A stretch of DNA of 64,000 nucleotides from Gammaproteobacteria bacterium (GTDB lineage: Bacteria; Pseudomonadota; Gammaproteobacteria; Enterobacterales; Alteromonadaceae), in NCBI GenBank assembly GCA_018222405.1, contig JAAFAI010000012.1, forward strand, positions 62,001 to 126,000, read 5' to 3'. Shown here piece after piece: positions 61,341 through 64,000 of this stretch (position 1 is the stretch's first letter; every line of letters starts with the position of its first letter). A model generated the notes under the pieces. The model had not been told where the DNA came from. It worked only from the letters and a program-made list of their open reading frames with translations, and did not search any database. Made by a program: the position numbers and the translations under genes.

Positions 61341-61588
61341 AACACAGAGTCCTTTTCAGGTTATTAAAATAGACAGCTGGCGAGGATTTTCAGTCACCTG
61401 AGAATCAAGTGCGCCAACGACTAATTAACTGGAGTGTGTCAGCCTCAAGGTGAAAGAAGGGTCAAACATTTGCTACTTATCCATAACGCAGACCAATACC
61501 ATCCCTAAAAATAACTATTTGATAATCAACCGTGCTTTTTAGATTATCCATGACAACGATCTACCCGATAAATCGATAAGGAAACTCT

Positions 61589-62515
61589 ATGAAGCTCTGG
61601 TTAATGAGTCTGTTTACTCTGGCAACAATCACGTCACTAACCTGCCTGGCCGCCGGTCCCACTATTACAATGAAAAATGCCGAACCTCAGGCTTTTTTGG
61701 GAAAGCCGATGTACTTATACCCGGACGATATGGAGCGCCAGCAACGCGATGCTGAACAGTGGGGACATCTGGCGCTAAGCCTGCCTAATGGCTACAGCAC
61801 CAGCGAGTTTTTTATTCGTAACGTTACTAACCCGTCGCTGTATACCTTTTTACCGCCATCTGATGTTGCTACCGGCACCGCGGTAATTATTGCACCCGGC
61901 GGAGCATTTATGTCTCTGGCGGTACAAAACGAAGGGTTAAACATCGCTAAGGCACTAAACAAACAGGGTATTGCGGCATTTGTGTTGACCTATACGCTGA
62001 ATCAAACGTCCACTAGCATCGACGCTTATCAAGAAGAGGTCGGTAAGGTATTTGCGGCCAAGGGCAATGGTCAGGATCCGGATATTTTTGTTCATCAGGC
62101 TCCTCAGGATGCGTTAAAAGCACTAAAACTGCTCCAAACAAATGCCGCAAGATGGAATATTGAACCGCACAAAATTGGATTCCTTGGTTTTTCTGCCGGC
62201 GCCATGACCAGCTTATCGGCAGCTACTGCAAGCACCGACATCCGCCCAGCTTTCCTGGGTTATATCTATGGCCCGATGAATGCCATTGAAGTGCCGCACG
62301 ATGCACCACCCATGTTTGCCGCTATAGCTCTGGATGATGGCTTATTTGGTAAACAGGGTTTTGGTATTGTGAAGAGCTGGCAGGCTCAGAATATCCCGGT
62401 AGAGTTGCACGCTTATGAAAAGGGCGAACACGGCTTTGGTGTTGGACGCCCCGGCACAACCTCAACCGGTATCATTCCCCAGTTTACTGCCTGGCTGGCC
62501 AGTCATAACCTCTAA
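61589..62515 (+). CDS. Secreted alpha/beta hydrolase (esterase-like)
   Basis: 308 residues with a signal peptide (cleavage near C-L-A-A-G). The alpha/beta hydrolase signs are an oxyanion-hole segment I-I-A-P-G-G-A-F, the nucleophile elbow G-F-S-A-G-A (Ser about 205), a late Asp in A-L-D-D-G-L-F and the catalytic His in K-G-E-H-G-F-G. The layout resembles secreted acetyl- or xylan-esterases and dienelactone-hydrolase-like enzymes of marine bacteria. No polysaccharide-degradation genes are adjacent. TAAGGAAAC precedes the ATG. Confidence 0.85.
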   Translation: MKLWLMSLFTLATITSLTCLAAGPTITMKNAEPQAFLGKPMYLYPDDMERQQRDAEQWGHLALSLPNGYSTSEFFIRNVTNPSLYTFLPPSDVATGTAVIIAPGGAFMSLAVQNEGLNIAKALNKQGIAAFVLTYTLNQTSTSIDAYQEEVGKVFAAKGNGQDPDIFVHQAPQDALKALKLLQTNAARWNIEPHKIGFLGFSAGAMTSLSAATASTDIRPAFLGYIYGPMNAIEVPHDAPPMFAAIALDDGLFGKQGFGIVKSWQAQNIPVELHAYEKGEHGFGVGRPGTTSTGIIPQFTAWLASHNL

Positions 62516-62717
62516 CCTGCCACAGCAAAAGTCACTGGTTTTTCTGCGAACCTGCCCGGGCACCTCGCGCGGTGAAATGAGTTTGAGCACTTTTGTTAGC
62601 GCCTTCCGGTTTAAACTGTTGGCGCTTCAACTGGACATGGGGCCAATGTTTCTTTATATTGCGCGCCGAGTATCTCCATGATACCGCCCATCCATTTATC
62701 TATCCCGGAAGACTGTT

Positions 62718-64000
62718 TTGATTACCACCGCCAACATCACTATGCAATTTGGCTCTGAGCCACTGTTTGAAAATATTTCTGCCAAATTCGGCAACGGCAA
62801 TCGTTATGGCCTGATTGGCGCTAACGGCTGTGGTAAATCCACTCTGATGAAAATCCTGAGCGGCAAATTAACGCCAACTGCGGGCAATGTGTCATTAGCT
62901 CCTGGCACCAAGCTGGGTATTTTGAATCAGGACCAGTTTGCCTTTGAAGACATGAGCGTAGTCGATGCTGTGATCATGGGCGACCGTGAACTCTGGGAAG
63001 TAAAACAGCGCCGCGACGAAATCTACTCCAAAGCCGAAATGACCGAAGCAGAAGGTATGGAAGTAGCTGAGCTGGAAGTCCAGTTTGCGGAAATGGATGG
63101 TTACACCGCCGAGTCCCGCGCCGGTGATATTCTGATTTCAGCTGGCATTGAAGAAAGCTATCACTTTGGTTTAATGCGCGAAGTGGCGCCAGGCCGTAAG
63201 GTTCGTGTACTGCTGGCCCAGGCATTATTTGCCGAACCCGACGTGCTGCTGCTCGACGAACCGACCAACAACCTGGACATTTACACCATTCATTGGTTAG
63301 CCGAAGAGCTTAACAAGCGTAAGTCCACCATGATCATTATTTCCCATGATCGCCACTTTTTAAACTCGGTTTGTACCCATATGGCCGATATTGATTACGG
63401 CGAACTGCGCATCTACCCGGGAAATTACGACGCTTTTGTAGAAGCAGCGGCACTGGTGCAGGAACAACTGCAAAACGAAAATGCCAAGAAAAGTGCAGAA
63501 ATTGAAGAACTGCAAAGTTTCGTAGCGCGCTTCTCTGCCAATGCCTCCAAGGCAAAGCAAGCCACCTCGCGGGCCAGACGCCTGGAGAAGATCGAGCTGG
63601 CCGATATTAAAGCGTCGAGCCGTCGTAAGCCTTATATTCAGTTTAAGCAGCACAAAAAGCTGCACCGTTTAGCCATTACCCTGGAAGAACTCGGCCACGG
63701 CTACACCGGTGAGCACCTGTTCAGTGGCGGTAACCTGCTGCTCGAAGCCGGTGCCAAACTGGCCATTATTGGTGAAAACGGAGCCGGTAAAACCACCTTA
63801 CTCAAATGCCTGATTGGTGATGAAACCGCCAAAGAGGGTACGGTAAAGTGGGCCGAAAATGCCGCTGTGGGTTACGTTCCTCAGGATAGCTCAAAAGACT
63901 TTGCCAACGACATGACCATGTTTGAGTGGATGTCACAATGGCGCCAGCCCAAGCATGATGACCTGCAGGTAAAAGCCATGCTGGGCCGCCTGCTGTTTGG
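62718..64000 (+). CDS. ybiT: ABC-F ATPase YbiT-like (partial, C-terminus off window)
   Basis: 427 codons are present; the gene runs past base 64000. Soluble ABC-F protein with two ATPase domains. The first has Walker A G-A-N-G-C-G-K-S, the signature-like segment [12 protein letters not shown], and Walker [11 protein letters not shown]. The interdomain linker follows, then the second Walker A G-E-N-G-A-G-K-T. Position-by-position similarity to E. coli YbiT is high, including Y-P-G-N-Y-D and F-E-W-M-S-Q-W. ABC-F proteins of this type act on ribosomes. The TTG start is chosen because it aligns with YbiT's first residue and has GGAAG 7 nt before it. Confidence 0.92.
   Translation, partial: MITTANITMQFGSEPLFENISAKFGNGNRYGLIGANGCGKSTLMKILSGKLTPTAGNVSLAPGTKLGILNQDQFAFEDMSVVDAVIMGDRELWEVKQRRDEIYSKAEMTEAEGMEVAELEVQFAEMDGYTAESRAGDILISAGIEESYHFGLMREVAPGRKVRVLLAQALFAEPDVLLLDEPTNNLDIYTIHWLAEELNKRKSTMIIISHDRHFLNSVCTHMADIDYGELRIYPGNYDAFVEAAALVQEQLQNENAKKSAEIEELQSFVARFSANASKAKQATSRARRLEKIELADIKASSRRKPYIQFKQHKKLHRLAITLEELGHGYTGEHLFSGGNLLLEAGAKLAIIGENGAGKTTLLKCLIGDETAKEGTVKWAENAAVGYVPQDSSKDFANDMTMFEWMSQWRQPKHDDLQVKAMLGRLLF

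Noticed and set aside
1..64000. tRNA, rRNA, CRISPR arrays and intact insertion sequences
   Set aside because: I looked on both strands and found no cloverleaf-like gene, spaced direct repeats or transposase; small or divergent examples could be missed by eye.

Overview
The window looks like a chromosomal segment of a marine, heterotrophic gammaproteobacterium, most likely Alteromonadales (Alteromonas-like). The basis is the close resemblance of several genes to Escherichia coli proteins (YfbR, YqhA, Dld, YbiT), combined with two TonB-dependent receptors, a FecI/FecR signalling pair, S41 peptidases, a DUF3718 protein and an HD-GYP protein. I see no rRNA, tRNA, CRISPR array, phage gene or intact insertion sequence. 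All assignments come from reading the sequence and from family knowledge; no database search was run.

0-12.7 kb: a partial yfbR, two small membrane/lipoprotein genes, a YqhA-like protein, a secreted nuclease/phosphatase-fold protein, a DUF1272 protein and a secreted protein with a TonB C-terminal domain. A tightly overlapping minus-strand operon follows: small periplasmic protein, MlaA lipoprotein, RND/MMPL exporter, four-helix membrane protein. It looks like an envelope lipid-handling unit. Then come a two-BON-domain protein, a membrane protein of unknown function, a DcaP-like porin and a LysR regulator.

12.9-22.4 kb: a same-strand redox cluster. It holds a lactate permease, quinone-dependent D-lactate dehydrogenase, two PepSY membrane proteins (the second fused to a 2Fe-2S ferredoxin domain), an OprC/NosA-type copper TonB receptor, and a RegB/RegA-like two-component pair. 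I infer that lactate oxidation, metal reduction/uptake and redox sensing are linked here.

22.4-31 kb: a TPR protein, a ToxR-like membrane regulator with TPRs, an interrupted small lipoprotein gene, an HpcH/HpaI aldolase, an S41 peptidase lipoprotein, an OmpR-type two-component pair and an atypical SDR.

31-39.5 kb: a cell-surface-signalling locus on the minus strand. An ECF sigma factor and FecR precede a TonB receptor carrying an STN signalling domain, then a penicillin-acylase-family lipoprotein and an FG-GAP/UnbV protein. The receptor contains a second signal-peptide-like segment between its STN and plug domains, as if an STN domain had been fused in front of a complete receptor.

40-52 kb: an MFS exporter, a KefG/KefC-type antiporter pair, a periplasmic solute-binding-like protein, an AraC regulator divergent from a medium-chain acyl-CoA ligase, an isolated BrxR/CapW-type WYL regulator with an unknown partner gene, an amidohydrolase and a membrane AraC regulator.

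52-64 kb: two response regulators without a kinase, a roughly 1 kb A+T-rich stretch with only tiny ORFs and hairpins, a glutathione S-transferase divergent from a LysR gene that overlaps a uracil-DNA-glycosylase-like gene, a DUF3718 protein, a PAS/HD-GYP protein, a second S41 peptidase, an alpha/beta hydrolase, and the start of an ABC-F ATPase (ybiT) running off the end.
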